This document shows, piece after piece, positions 1-9,976 of a stretch of DNA of 64,000 bases. The stretch spans positions 13,157,001 through 13,221,000 of the forward strand of contig CM034099.1 in assembly GCA_019914945.1 (NCBI GenBank). Direction: 5' to 3'. The DNA is from Typha latifolia (Eukaryota; Streptophyta; Magnoliopsida; Poales; Typhaceae). The notes beneath the pieces were generated by a model. That model worked only from the letters and a program-made list of their open reading frames with translations. It did no database searches and was not told the DNA's origin. The translations under genes and the position numbers were made by a program. Within the stretch, counting starts at the first letter, position 1, and each line of letters starts with the position of its first letter.

Positions 1-1429
1 ATGTTATGCATACAGTTTTGAAAGCTTTAAATTCTGATTTGTGGTATTTAGACAGTGGCTGTTCAAGACATATGTCGGGTGACTAGTCGTTATTTTCTAA
101 TCTTGAAAACATGAAGGGGGAGTTGTGACATTCGGAGATGGTAATTCATCCAAGGTAATAGGTAAAGGAAAGGTAAATTCTCCGGGGGTTCCTATTCTTG
201 AAAATGTTCTTTATGTTAAGGGCTTGAAAGAAAATCTTCTGAGTATCAGTCAATTCTGTGATGAAGATTATGAGGTAAAATTCTCCAAAAATGATTGTAG
301 TATTCTAGATCATGGTGGTAATGTTATATGTTATGGATCTAGAACATCTGATAATTGCTATGTTGTTGGAACGTCATATAAACTGAATTGTAATAGTGCC
401 TCTTTTGACATTGCAAATCTTTGGCATCAACGTCTTGGACATGTGAATCACAAGGAATTATTTACTCTATCCAAACAAGAAGTGGTAAGAGGAATACCTA
501 AGATGAAAGAAATATCAAAAATAGTGTGCGATTCGTGTCAAATTGGAAAACAAACTAGGATTTCACACAAGAAGGTAAATGCAGCTACCACCGACCGTGT
601 GCTCCAATTAGTACACATGGACTTGATGGGTCCAACAAAAATGGAAAGTCTTAGAGGTAAACGCTATATATTCTTAATGGTCGATGATTACTCTAGATAT
701 ACTTGGGTTGCCTTTCTACGTGAGAAGTCTGAAACCTTTGAAATTTTTAAATCACTATGCTTAAAATTGTAGAATGAAAAATCTATTACCCTAGTTAGGA
801 TTCGTTCTAATCATGGTAGAGAATTTGAAAATGAAATTTTTTCCATATTTTGCGATTCTCTTGGCTAGGGTTATGCTTCACGCTAAAAAGTTTCCTCAAA
901 TGTTTTGGGCAGAGGCGATCAATACAGCGGTACATGTGATAAATCGTGTTTATCTTAGACCAGATACAAAAATGACTGCATATGAAATCTGGAAAGGTAA
1001 GAAACCTAGTGTTAAATATTTTTGAGTTTTTGGTAGTAAATGTTATATCTTGCGTGATCGAGAATATTTGACTAAATTTGACACTAGAAGTAGCGAAGGC
1101 ATCTTCTTGGGTATTCGAATAATAGTAGAGCCTACAGAGTATTTAATCTTGACACTTCTACTATTATGGAATTTGCTAATGTTATGATAGATAAATCCAC
1201 GACTGATTTAACTGAAGCTACTCCTATTTCTATTTCTGCAGATACATATGACGAAGAAATAGGAAAGGAGCTTGATCTGGAAATTGAGAATCATGACGAG
1301 GACAAAGTTGAAATGAACAAAGATGACTGCAACGTACCGGAACCATCTGCCATAGTGAAATTAGATCATCCACTGTCACAAGTGATCGGAGACGTAAATG
1401 AACTAATTAAGACAATGCGACAAATCTAA
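1..1429 (+). pseudogene. Copia-1 pol, protease and integrase part, broken
   Basis: The first part of a Copia pol polyprotein. Around 40-110 it encodes the protease active-site segment YLDSGCSRHMSG (D-S-G catalytic motif), followed by a stop and a frameshift. From 125 a clean stretch carries the GAG-pre-integrase zinc region (LWHQRLGHVNHKEL, CDSCQIGKQ) and the start of the integrase core (HMDLMGPT, MVDDYSRYTW). It stops at 770. A deletion then removes the integrase middle, including the region of the last catalytic Glu, and the frame resumes near 860 at RVMLHAKKF and runs to a stop at about 1023. The integrase-RT linker follows from 1166 and ends at a TAA (1427-1429) where copies II and III suggest an original CAA. 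No function is expected. Confidence 0.85.
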
Positions 1430-2200
1430 AGTGAGGTATCATTTACTTGCTATATATCTTCTTTTGAACCTAAAAATGTGAAGGATGCATTGTTAGACGA
1501 TTCTTGGGTTAATGCTATGCATGAGAAATTAGAGCAATTTTCTAGGAATGATGTTTGGTATTTAGTCCTTAGACCTAAGAATGTGAACGTCATTGGAACA
1601 AAATGGATTTACAAAAATAAAAGTGATGAACATGGCAATATAGTTCGAAATAAAGCTAGACTCATAGCACAAGGATATACTCAGGTTGAGAGTATAGATT
1701 TTGATGAGACATTTGCTCCTGTTGCTAGATTAGAATCTATTCGTATACTGCTTGCTATTGCTTGTCACTTAAAATTTAAACTGTTTCAAATGGATGTGAA
1801 AACTACTTTCTTGAATGGTACTCTGAATGAAGATGTTTATGTTGAACAACCGAAAGGGTTCGAAGATCAAAAATTCCCTTCTCATGTGTTTAAACTGAAA
1901 AAGGCCCTCTACGGGCTAAAACAAGCTCCAAGAGCTTGGTATGAGAAGTTGACCACTGTTTTAGTGGATGCGGGGTTCACTCGAGGGGGAGTGGACAAGA
2001 CATTGTTCATTAGACGGTCGAACAAGAGTTTAGTTGTGGCACAAATATATGTGGATGACATTGTCTTCAGGGCAATGAGTCAATCGTTAGCTGAGGAGTT
2101 TGCGGATCTCATGCATAGTCATTCTGAGATGAGCATGATAGATGAGTTGAAGTTATTTTTGGGACTTCAAATTACTCAATTGGAAAGAGGGATATTTATC
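1430..2200 (+). pseudogene. Copia-1 reverse transcriptase, truncated
   Basis: Continues in the same frame as the preceding linker after the TAA. It shows the Copia RT landmarks in order: [74 protein letters not shown] and the catalytic YVDD (in QIYVDDIVF). The domain is cut after [16 protein letters not shown], where homology to copies II and III stops at about 2200. RNase H is entirely missing from this copy and is replaced by a fragment of another LTR. The catalytic Asp pair is present, but the protein could not be full length. Confidence 0.88.
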
Positions 2201-2835
2201 TATTCTATTGCTATGCATAACATGTAAAACCTATGATTGAGATGTGTACGAATAAGAGATTGTATCAAGCTTTATATCTGTGTGAACTTATCATGATACG
2301 TTTAGGAACTAACATGTTCTAGGATAGTGATTGGTAATCTTTATCAATTGCATTGACTTAGTAAATTGTGGTAAGTCACTTCAATAAGCATGTCGTTATC
2401 ATTAGGAAATATAGGCATATATTGGATATACACATGTGATGTCATTATTTTAGATTGTATGGATCCTACTCGCTGGGCTGTAAGCTCACCCCTCGTGGCG
2501 GTATTATTTCAGAGCTAAGGGACGCAGGTGTGGGTAGCGAGGAGTAGCTGCTTTTCCTTTCCAGTACGTATATTAGTTGTATTAAGCCCCTGCGAGGGTG
2601 TGATGATGATGTTGTAATTTGGACTTTAGCATAGTATTTTGGATGTATATTTGGAAGGCTTGTTGTGGCCTGTGGAACTTGTATCCGGACTCTTTTAGTT
2701 GAGTTTATTTATGGTGAAATTGTGTTGTTGTGTGCCTTGTGAAATCTTTATACTAACTAGTCATGTGATGCACCGTGTGGGAGGATTTACCCACGCGGTT
2801 TACACGTGTATTTGGAGGTCTGGGTGTTTCAAACA
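2201..2835 (+). mobile_element. LTR-D fragment, 3' end
   Basis: Non-coding sequence that interrupts Copia-1 copy I. The part from about 2470 to 2835 (for example the segments around 2505, 2585 and 2670) matches the reverse complement of 53000-53340, including the block with AAGCCCCTGCGAGGG and the terminal GGGTGTTTC. The first 270 bases have no match I can see in the window. Copia 3' sequence resumes at about 2836. Either an LTR inserted and a deletion removed its left side with the Copia RNase H, or the fragment was joined during template switching. Confidence 0.55.
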
Positions 2836-3420
2836 TGTTTATAAAAGATCAATGAAAAGGGCTACAATGAGTTAGTGTGAAAGCCATCTTGTTGAGAGTT
2901 CAGTTTGACTCAGTACATTGATTTCAAATTAAATAAATTTTTGCTACTTGTGTATATATTCTCGCACATTGTTTGATTTGTACTACAAGAAAAGGGCTAC
3001 CTACTCATGTGTGAAAGCCATCATTGCACCTATATGGTTTATGTATAAAAAATAATACAGGAAAAATTCCTGTTCGATTATGGCGAATAAGTCGAAAAGT
3101 GCAAATTTAAATACTAAGTCGGTTTGACTACTGTGTTGTATCATTGTTTAAAAAGGAAAGTTTATTTAAGAAGAATGTTTCATGTTATCTATGATCACCT
3201 TGCATATGTATATTGTTATGATCAATCAAGATTAATTTAATTTTGAGTGATGCATTAGAATTGATTATAATATGCTTTTGATGATTTAATCGATATGTGT
3301 ATGACTTATTTCATTCAATTGTCATATTCTATGTCTTGAATGTATTTTGAATCTTTAAATGTGCATCTCCAAAAAGATTTTTTTTATTTTTTCTTAGATT
3401 TTATTTTTTACTTAAAAAAA
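2836..3420 (+). other. Copia-1 non-coding spacer between pol and third ORF
   Basis: AT-rich sequence shared with the reversed copy II (about 18360-18950). It contains no ORF of note. It is part of the element's 3' region and leads into the TTCGAA cluster and TATA box in front of the third ORF. In copy III most of this spacer is missing and the end of pol lies only about 150 bases from the cluster. Confidence 0.7.
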
Positions 3421-3423
3421 AAG

Positions 3424-3521
3424 GGCGTTCGAACGCAAATTTTTGAGTTCGAACGCGGTGACTGGCGCGTTCGAAAGCGCAGACTGGTGCGTTCGAACAC
3501 ACTCGAGGATTCTTTATATAT
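3424..3521 (+). promoter_or_regulatory. TTCGAA cluster plus TATA box, internal promoter candidate
   Basis: Four TTCGAA palindromes lie at 3428, 3448, 3470 and 3492, most within the longer palindrome GCGTTCGAACGC or near variants. A TATATAT box follows at 3515-3521. About 450 bases downstream begins the third Copia ORF. The same arrangement is kept in copy III (61968-62061) and copy II (18255-18349, reversed). The layout is like that in the LTRs here, so I infer a second promoter inside the element. No transcript evidence is available. Confidence 0.5.
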
Positions 3522-3712
3522 TGCGTCCAAACCCAAGGGTTTTCATCTTCCATCTTCCAAACCCTAGAAACCCTTCATTTTCTCCCTTTCAAATCTTCAA
3601 GATCTTGCTATTTTCCATCAAATTTCTCACTCCAAACCCTTTTAAAGGGTCGTTCTCCTCCGGATCTAGAATCTTTCGGCTGAATTTCTTAGTTTTTCTT
3701 CACTTTTGCGAG

Positions 3713-3973
3713 GTATGATCATCCATCAATTTTCCTATTTTTTATTCAATTAAATCTCTTGATCTTGATTGATTTCCTGCATTTTCGAGTTTTGATCACG
3801 TTAAAGTTACTACCTTGATGTTTCTTGTGTGGTTGAACGTGATATCTTAGCGTTTTCAAGTGGATGATGGATTTCATTTAGGGCCTTCATGATTTCTTGG
3901 ATTTTTCTCTTCTGGCTATCTTTTTGTTTGATTTGGGCATATATTAAATCTTGCATCTTGTTTCTTTCTCAAG
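3713..3973 (+). other. Candidate 5'-UTR intron before third Copia ORF
   Basis: The sequence GCGAG|GTATGATC gives a good donor at 3713, and a pyrimidine-rich tract ending in TTTCTCAAG gives an acceptor at 3973, one base before the ATG at 3975. The same donor and acceptor occur at 62253 and 62515 in copy III and at 18063 and 17805 (reversed) in copy II, and all three introns would be 259-263 bases long. Conservation of both ends in three decayed copies suggests a real intron in the active ancestor. This is prediction only. Confidence 0.45.
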
Positions 3974-3974
3974 A

Positions 3975-5024
3975 ATGCCTAGAAAAGTTGTCATTTCCAA
4001 GAAACCTAGGCTGCCTTCCTCACCTACTTCGGCTCCAAAGTTTTCTACTTCAACGGCTGCCGGGCGATACAAACATAATTTTGGGACCCGTCCTGTTATC
4101 TGTGAATGACCCGTGGTCATTTCCGATTTTTCTACCTTGGGGATAGAACAGATATTTACTGAGCGAGGATGGTTATCGGTGTGTCGGATAAGCAGAACTG
4201 CTTATGTGGAAGTTGTTCGGGAATTTTTTAGTAATGCCACGGTTTTAGAACGCTGTATTCGTTCTACTGTTCATGGGGTGTCTGTGTACTTGGACTCAGA
4301 TGTCATTCGCGTTGAACTTCGTCTTCCTGATGGTGAGTTCTAGTACCCCACGTCTGCTCCACTTCCTGATGTCGATGACTATGCTTGCACTGTACTGATC
4401 AAAGGGGAATGTTGGAAGGGGAACATGATGCCGCATGCGAAGCTGACACCAGTGGCTCGCATGCTTCACCTGTTTTGTCTGTACAATGTCACCCCCAAGA
4501 CTCGACATTCAAGCATTAGTCTGGATCGTGCATTTCTTCGTCATGCAATGTTATCTGGAGTCTCGGTTGATTTAGCTGCGGTGATCTATGATTCAATACT
4601 CACAGCTGCATAGAAAGAAGCACCTCGTGAGGGGTTACCGTTTGGCATCTTTATTACAAATTTGTGCACTCAGAGTGGGGTGCGTGTGGATTCTTCAGAA
4701 CCTTCTCTTACTTCGCACAAATCGTTGGATCGGATTACTCTTAAGCGGAGTCAAGCTCACGACCAGTTGTCTCCTCTCAAGCCGTCCTCTTCCGCCGCTG
4801 GTCGCTCCTCGCACCTCGACAGTTCTGATGATAGCTCTGACGGTGACACATCTCACTCTGAGGGGGAGTTACCACAGTACTCTGACCGTTTTGATCAGCT
4901 TAGTACTCAAGTGCAGGATCTCCATTTGGTAGTGAATGATTTACGAGCTGAGCAAGCTCGTCAGGGGACTGTCCTTTATTCTGTGTTGACGATTCTTCAG
5001 CGTCAGTTTCCTCCGAGTTCCTAG
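3975..5024 (+). pseudogene. Copia-1 third ORF (plant transposon-protein domain), copy I
   Basis: A 349-codon reading frame after pol, unrelated to gag or pol domains. It begins MPRKVVISKKPR, a basic Ser/Pro-rich start. It continues with the conserved core (GIEQIFTERGWLSVC, IKGECWKGNMMPHA, NVTPKTRHSSIS) that I recognise as the 'putative plant transposon protein' domain. It ends with a Ser/Asp/Glu-rich tract (about residues 270-300) and a heptad-like segment near the C terminus (FDQLSTQVQDLHLVV). Placement between pol and the 3' LTR is like the envelope-like ORF of SIRE-type Copia elements, but I see no signal peptide or membrane segment. Stops at 4107 (TGA), 4341 (TAG) and 4611 (TAG) break it; each corresponds to CGA or CAG in copy III. 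The function is unknown. Confidence 0.8.
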
Positions 5025-5382
5025 TCTTTGGCATTTGGGGCAAAAAGGGGGAGAGTGTCTAGGTGTCTAGGTGTGTAGGGGGAGCATGGCAATAGGGGGA
5101 GTTTATTAGAGTCTTTCTATCTTTCTTATCTTGCTTATAACTTTGCTTGGAGAAATTGTGAACTTTGTCTGTTTAAGTACTTTTGAACTTATGCTCCATT
5201 GATAACTTGTGTTTGGATTGTTTATTCATTTCAAGTTATTTTCACTTGATCTTGGATTGGTATATGTTTATTTGTAGGGATTGATGTGCAAAATATTCTA
5301 GTCTTGTTGATTGCTCAATTTGAAGTTTGTGTAATATCTTGTAACCTTGGTGTTTTGTCACAAATTTTCCAAAGGGGGAGAT
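5025..5382 (+). promoter_or_regulatory. Copia-1 3' leader with polypurine tracts
   Basis: Non-coding region between the third ORF and the 3' LTR. The polypurine tract used to start plus-strand synthesis is AAAGGGGGAGAT at 5371-5382, directly before the LTR. Three similar tracts (AGGGGGAG-like) lie upstream at about 5046, 5077 and 5094, and they recur in copy III near 63586-63645. The repeated tracts could act as extra priming sites; that is inference. Confidence 0.6.
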
Positions 5383-6256
5383 TGTTAGGTTTTTATTTGT
5401 TGGCAATTGTGTACAAAATATTCTAAGTGTATTTTTTTTCTTGTATATGAGCTTTATACAAGTCTAGAATATCTCTCGTTTGAAGAATTGCAAGATTATT
5501 GGAGAAAAGCCGTCGAGTTCACACCGCGTTCACAAACGCGTTCGAACGCGGGTACTGCGTTCACACAAACAAAGAGTCGTGTTCACAAACGCGTTCGAAG
5601 GCGGGTACTGCGTTCACACAGACCGAGAGCTGCGTTCACAAACGCGTTCGAACGCAACCTGAAGAATTCAAGTTGTCGCGTTCGAACGCATTCGGGCCCG
5701 TTCGAATTCACCTAAGTTCAAGTCATGCCGTTCGAAAACACCCGGGCCGCGTTCGAACGCACCAACGAAGTTTGATAAAATTGGACTTTCGTGAGTACAG
5801 ATAAGACTTGGATTTGGCTCTATCTTGGAGATCATATATAAGGATTATGATGCCCTATCTTAAAGGGGGGTTGAAGAAGCATTATTGAAGGAGACTTCTT
5901 GAGGCTACATCGGTTCTTCAACTAACAAGGTTCCACTCATCTACAAATCTTAATCTTTTGTCTTAAGGGCTATCTAGATGAAAGATCAATCTCGAGGGTT
6001 ACTGAGATTGGACTTCAATCATGAGAAGCGGTGAATCGTGGGTTCTAGTGAGCAAGACTGAGAGGAACAAAGTCTAGCGATTGGTTTTTGATCCGAGTTT
6101 GGATCCGTGGTTTTTTCCCGTTTGGGTTTTTCCACGTTAAAATCTTGGCATTCATCTCTGCTTTTGTTCTTAATATTTCTACGGATTTTTACTTAAGCGA
6201 ACGAGTGATATCATTGCCTAGTATTTGGATACATACTTGTGTCTAGGGGTTTTTCA
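5383..6256 (+). repeat. Copia-1 3' LTR, copy I (874 bp)
   Basis: Starts TGTTAGG right after the polypurine tract and ends TTTTCA. It aligns along its length with the 5' LTR of copy III (57823-58797) and the solo LTR at 7915-8548. About 60 bases near 6075 that are present in copy III are missing here. It contains seven TTCGAA palindromes (5541-5757) and a TATATAA box at 5835-5841, which together mark the promoter region of the LTR. Confidence 0.92.
5541..5841 (+). promoter_or_regulatory. Copia-1 LTR promoter: seven TTCGAA sites and TATA box
   Basis: TTCGAA occurs at 5541, 5594, 5647, 5681, 5701, 5731 and 5752, mostly as GCGTTCGAACGC or close variants, and TATATAA at 5835. By chance a given 6-mer is expected once in about 4 kb. 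In copy III the array lies about 57976-58250 with TATATAA at 58326-58332. Confidence 0.6.
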
Positions 6257-7909
6257 TTCTTGATATGGCCCAATTGTGGTCTTTTGCACCGTCTTTGAGA
6301 GGAGAGCATCGAAGTCTTCATACCCCAACGCTCCAAATTGCCGTGTGATATCGACTCAAAAGTCAGCCCAAGTTTCGATAGCCTCTGATATGATCTCCCC
6401 TTAGGCTAATGTTTGATATCTTCTAATTCTCTGATCTGGACTAGATTTGGCATGGAACTTTGAAATAAGATCCTGAAAGATGCCTCTATCGGATCGATGT
6501 GAAAATTTGGATATGTTGTAGCCTTAGAAAGAGCTTTCTAACAAATCAAGTTTCAGGCGAATCGAATATGGGGAACTCGAGATATCATTCGATTAGTGGA
6601 CGAACGTTAGGGTGGTCTGTTTAGGATCCGTGGATGGAGGCACGAGATCCTAGGATGATGGTGGTTGAAGGTGGATCGACGTTTGCGGGGTGGTACCGGT
6701 GAAAGGTGGTTATGGAAAGGTTATGGTTGATGGAAGGGTTAGGGCAAGTGTTGGATAGATTGGAAGAAGGGGAAGGAGAGGGCCACCCCTAAGGGACTAG
6801 GGTGATTGGCCGGTCGAGGGAGGTTAGAAGCAGCATCACCGAGGATTGAAAGAATGTGAGTGAAGAAGACGAAGGAGGCAAGGCAAAACTCAATTCTTCA
6901 ATAATCCATAATGACCTCTGGTTGCCATCCATATCCTTCTCGAGGCTAACCAACAACTCAAAATTAACCCTAAACAATACAATTTCGCCGACCGCATTCG
7001 AATGCGCCCGACTGCGTTTGAACGCACCGAGTTCGCTCTTCTCTGGAATTGCGAATGCGATGTAGGCGTTCGAACGCGCGATCGAATGTGCCTGTTTCCC
7101 ACTTCTCTGGATTTGCAAATGCGATGCAGGCATTCACAGTGCGTTTGAACGGGCGTTCGAACACACAATGCACACTCTTCACCCACGTTCTTGACTGCGT
7201 TCATAACCGCATTCGAACTCAGTCCACCTACGTTCGAACTCAGTCCACCTGCGTTCGAACGCAAATTACAGAAAAGTTATTTTCATGGAAATTAAACACT
7301 AAAATAAGAAACAAAGACACTCCTAAAGTGAATCCATGCTCGAGACGACATCGGTGAAGTCCGAATCGTATCAGCCTCATTGGCATTGGCTGCTCGAAAC
7401 CAATGAAGCACCGCATCTTCAAGGTGGAAGCTCGCAAGCGTCACCTAGTAGTTTTCTACCATACCCTGGTATACGAAGAATTGCTCCGCCCTATACAACG
7501 AATCGATCGGATCATCACCTTTGAACTTAGGGAATTCGAGAAGCACGATTTGCCCACGGATGCCATTGTATTGATACAGATCATGTCCAAGTCCTTGTCT
7601 AGCGAGAGGAGGATGAACTATAAATGGTTGATGATCCCTCCTTCGATTTTGATTAACTCGCCCACGGATCCTGATCTCCAAGGTGATCTCCATAGTGGTT
7701 CGCTCTTCGGATGGGCTCACCTGCAATTAGGCCTAGTGGAACCATCCTTGCTTGTCTCTGCCCATAGGTGGTGGCCGCAGCGGCTTGAATGCTAGGTTCT
7801 TCCGTATTTCGATTTGATCAGGCAGTTCTGCGGGTGGAAGTCCCCGCAACCATTTCCCCTTCCTCGATTGGGAGAATCTCTTCTTCATCATCTCGTTGTG
7901 CAGCCATGG
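6257..7909 (-). pseudogene. Gypsy-1 gag, interrupted by a solo LTR
   Basis: Reversed gag of the chromovirus-like Gypsy-1 family. The ATG at 7905-7907 starts an acidic N terminus (RDDEEEILPIEEGE). Then come a Pro/Gln-rich stretch, the block NQNRRRDHQPF around 7660-7630, and the start of the capsid-like domain (LEFPKFKGDDPID, LYRAEQFFVYQG) at about 7560-7450. A solo LTR occupies 6386-7373, and gag continues from 6385 down to 6257 with the segment that includes YEDFDALLSKTVQKTT. Several frame breaks are present. In other copies the ATG lies seven codons further upstream (MTTTRxMAA); here the Copia-1 solo LTR separates those codons. Confidence 0.85.
6386..7373 (-). repeat. Solo Gypsy-1 LTR (988 bp)
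   Basis: A complete LTR with ends TGATACGATTCGG (reading from 7373) and GATCATATCA. It is flanked by the exact duplication GCCTC at 6381-6385 and 7374-7378. Both sides are gag sequence that joins correctly when the LTR is removed. No internal region remains, so it is a solo LTR made by recombination between the two LTRs of an inserted element. It has a TTCGAA-rich portion at about 6995-7265. Confidence 0.93.
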
Positions 7910-7914
7910 CTCTG

Positions 7915-8548
7915 TGTTTGGTTTTTATTTGTTGGCAATTGTGTACAAAATATTCTAAGTGTATTTTTTCATGTATATGAGCTTTACACAAGTCTAGAAT
8001 ATCTCTGATCTGAAGAATTGCAAGATTATTGGAGAAAAGCCATCGAGTTCACACCGCGTTCACAAACGCGTTCGAACGCGGATACTGCGTTCACACAGAC
8101 AGAGAGCCGCGTTCACAAACGCGTTCGAACGCGGGTACTTGAGGCTACATTGGTTCTTCAACTATCAAGGTTCCACTCATCTACAAAACTTAATCTTTCG
8201 TCTTAAGGGTTATCTAGACGAAAGATCAATCTCGAGGGCTATTGAGATTGGACTTCAATCACAAGAAGCAGTGAATCGTGGGTTCTAGCGATCAAGACTG
8301 AGAGGAACAAAGTCGTTTGGATCGATGGGTTGTTTTGTGAGTCAGTCTTGTAACTGCTACTATCATAGTGATTGGTTTTGATCCGAGTTTGGATCCGTGG
8401 TTTTTTCCCATTTGTGTTTTTCCACGTTAAAATCTTGGCGTTCATCTCTGCTTTCATTCTTAATATTTCTACGGACTTTTACTTAAGCGAACGAGTGATA
8501 TCATTGCCTAGTATTTAGATACATACATGTGTCTAGAGATTTTTTTCA
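7915..8548 (+). repeat. Solo Copia-1 LTR (634 bp)
   Basis: Starts TGTTTGGTTTTTATTTG and ends TTTTTTCA, with the exact duplication CTCTG at 7910-7914 and 8549-8553. It lacks about 240 bases of the usual U3/R region, including much of the TTCGAA array and the TATA box, joining near 8140. It sits between the first few gag codons and the rest of gag of the reversed Gypsy-1 element. Confidence 0.92.
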
Positions 8549-8586
8549 CTCTGGTTGTCGTCATAGGAAGTGCGTATCCAAGAAAT

Positions 8587-8602
8587 GGTGGCTCTGATAC
8601 TA
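8587..8602 (-). promoter_or_regulatory. Gypsy-1 primer-binding site
   Basis: On the minus strand this reads TAGTATCAGAGCCACC, a near match to the complement of the 3' end of plant initiator tRNA-Met. It is a few bases downstream of the 5' LTR end at 8606. Confidence 0.8.
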
Positions 8603-8605
8603 GCT

Positions 8606-9361
8606 TGATACGATCTCCCCTTTTTGGCCAAGGCTCGATCTATTTCGATTTATAAATCTGGATAGGATTTGACATGAAAATTTGGAAATAGATCTTGAAA
8701 GATGCTACTATCGGATTGAATGAGATTTTGATATGTTGTAGCCCCGGAAAAGATCTTTCCAACAAATTAAGTATCAAGCAAATCGGATGTCGGATCTCAC
8801 GATATCGTTCGATTAATGGACGAACGTCGAGTAGTCTATCTTAGGATCCGTGGATGGAGGCATGAGATCCTATATGGTGGTGGATGGTGGACTGGTGTTA
8901 ATGAGGTGGCACTGATGAGTAAGTGGTCACCGGGGAATGAGAGAATGGGAGAGAAGAAGATGAAGGAGGTAGGGCAAAAATTTAATTCATCAATAATGAC
9001 TCCATGGTTGCCATCCACACCTTTAAAGTCTAACCAAATAATTCAAAAACAACCCTAAACAGTATAGTTTTGCCAATCGCGTTCGAATGCATATTTTTCA
9101 CACTTCTCTAGATTTGCAAACGCGATGTAGGCATTCGCAGGCGCATTCGAACGCAGCATTCGAACGCACAATTCGCACTCTCTGGATGTGCGAACCTGAT
9201 GCAGGCATATACAACCATGTTCGAACGCTCTCCACCTGCATTCAAATGCAACATACAGAAAACTTATTTTTTTAAGAATTAAACAACTAAAACAAGAAAC
9301 AAATACACCCCTAAAGTGTACCCATGCTCGAGACGGCATTGGTGAAGTCCGAATCGTATCA
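8606..9361 (-). repeat. Gypsy-1 5' LTR (756 bp, shortened)
   Basis: The ends are TGATACGATTCGG at 9361 and GATCGTATCA at 8606. Relative to the solo LTR at 6386-7373 it has lost about 230 bases, most visibly in the portion before 8990. TTCGAA palindromes remain between about 9080 and 9225. The right flank starts TTGCA; the partner duplication is not visible because the rest of the element is missing. Confidence 0.88.
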
Positions 9362-9976
9362 TTGCATCGAAGATCTGGCTAGAAATTCTGCGGGTTCAAA
9401 GACAGCAGCTGCTAGTACTAGACCACGACCACCTTTGAGACCTTCTTCCGACGTTAAAGGAGGCACAAGACCCCCCCCGTTCGAACTTTCACACCTTCCT
9501 AGGTGGAGGAGCGAAGAGCGAAGGGCCTTTGCATTCGATGTGATGAACATTTCACCCCCGATCATTGGTGTTTCAAACTGATCGGGAGTGTGATGCTCAT
9601 CGATAGTCTCGAGGAGGACGATGAGGTTGTTGATGATGGATATTGTTTAGAGGAGGTGCATGAGGAGGCCGTGGAGGAGGGCGCGGAGGAAGATGTCCAA
9701 GCTGAAATATCGATGCATGCATATTCAGATACTTCCACGTCGAGGACATTATGGGTAGATGGACTCGTTAGAAAGCATTGTGTGCATAACCTCATCGATT
9801 CGGGGAGTACACACAACATTCTAGACGAGAGTTAGTGAGGAGATTGGGCTTGGACGCTGAACCGACTTCGAGGTTTGACATTGCCATTGGAGACAACACG
9901 AAGCTTCGGGCGGTAAGCTTGTGTGCAAGGACACGACATCATTGTGGACTTGTATTCATTGGCGCTGCGAGGAGCG
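9362..9976 (+). pseudogene. Gypsy gag zinc knuckle and protease fragment, divergent
   Basis: Forward-strand fragment covering the end of gag and part of protease. The zinc knuckle reads GLCIRCDEHFTPDHWC (C-x2-C-x7-H-x-C, the spacing seen in plant chromovirus gag). A very acidic linker (EEDDEVVDDG) follows, then the protease active site LIDSGSTHNILDES. The order matches Gypsy-1, but the sequence is more divergent than the other copies, so it may come from a sister subfamily. It is cut at 9976 by an LTR and at 9362 by the reversed Gypsy-1 element. Confidence 0.75.

Larger units (their letters stand above)
1..6256 (+). mobile_element. Copia-1 element, copy I, 3' portion
   Basis: This is the 3' part of a Ty1/Copia LTR retrotransposon that enters the window already inside the protease. 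The order is protease, pre-integrase, integrase, RT, a foreign LTR fragment replacing the rest of RT and RNase H, the third ORF, a purine tract and the 3' LTR. Immediately after the LTR (from 6257) the sequence is an uninterrupted stretch of reversed Gypsy-1 gag, so the element inserted there; the expected duplication is TTCTT (6257-6261), with its partner off the left edge. Two relatives lie at 10365-21107 (minus) and 57823-64000. Confidence 0.9.
6257..9361 (-). mobile_element. Gypsy-1 element remnant (5' LTR and gag), reversed
   Basis: Read on the minus strand this is a 5' LTR (8606-9361), a primer-binding site, and the start and middle of gag. The gag is cut at 6257 by the Copia-1 insertion, so the remainder lies beyond the window start. 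Two solo LTRs interrupt it: one Gypsy-1 LTR (6386-7373) and one Copia-1 LTR (7915-8548). Removing both rejoins gag exactly across the duplications GCCTC and CTCTG. Confidence 0.9.

Noticed and set aside
3975..5024. DNA transposon gene, because of the name of the domain
   Set aside because: It lies between Copia pol and its 3' LTR in three copies, with no terminal inverted repeats or DDE motif. The domain name does not show transposase activity.
3975..5024. Envelope glycoprotein for the third Copia ORF
   Set aside because: The position is envelope-like, but no signal peptide, membrane segment or cleavage site can be seen. I kept it as a protein of unknown function.
5541..5757. Heat-shock elements in LTR promoters
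   Set aside because: A heat-shock element needs TTC and GAA separated by two bases; here they are adjacent (TTCGAA). I therefore do not name a factor.
5530..5760. Regularly repeated short motif resembling a CRISPR array
   Set aside because: Spacing is irregular, the unit is a 12-base palindrome with many variants, it is inside an LTR next to a TATA box, and the genome is a plant's. There are no cas genes.
7336..7524. Short reading frames on the strand opposite gag and integrase throughout the window
   Set aside because: They are shadows of gag, protease or integrase codons on the other strand, with no motif of their own.
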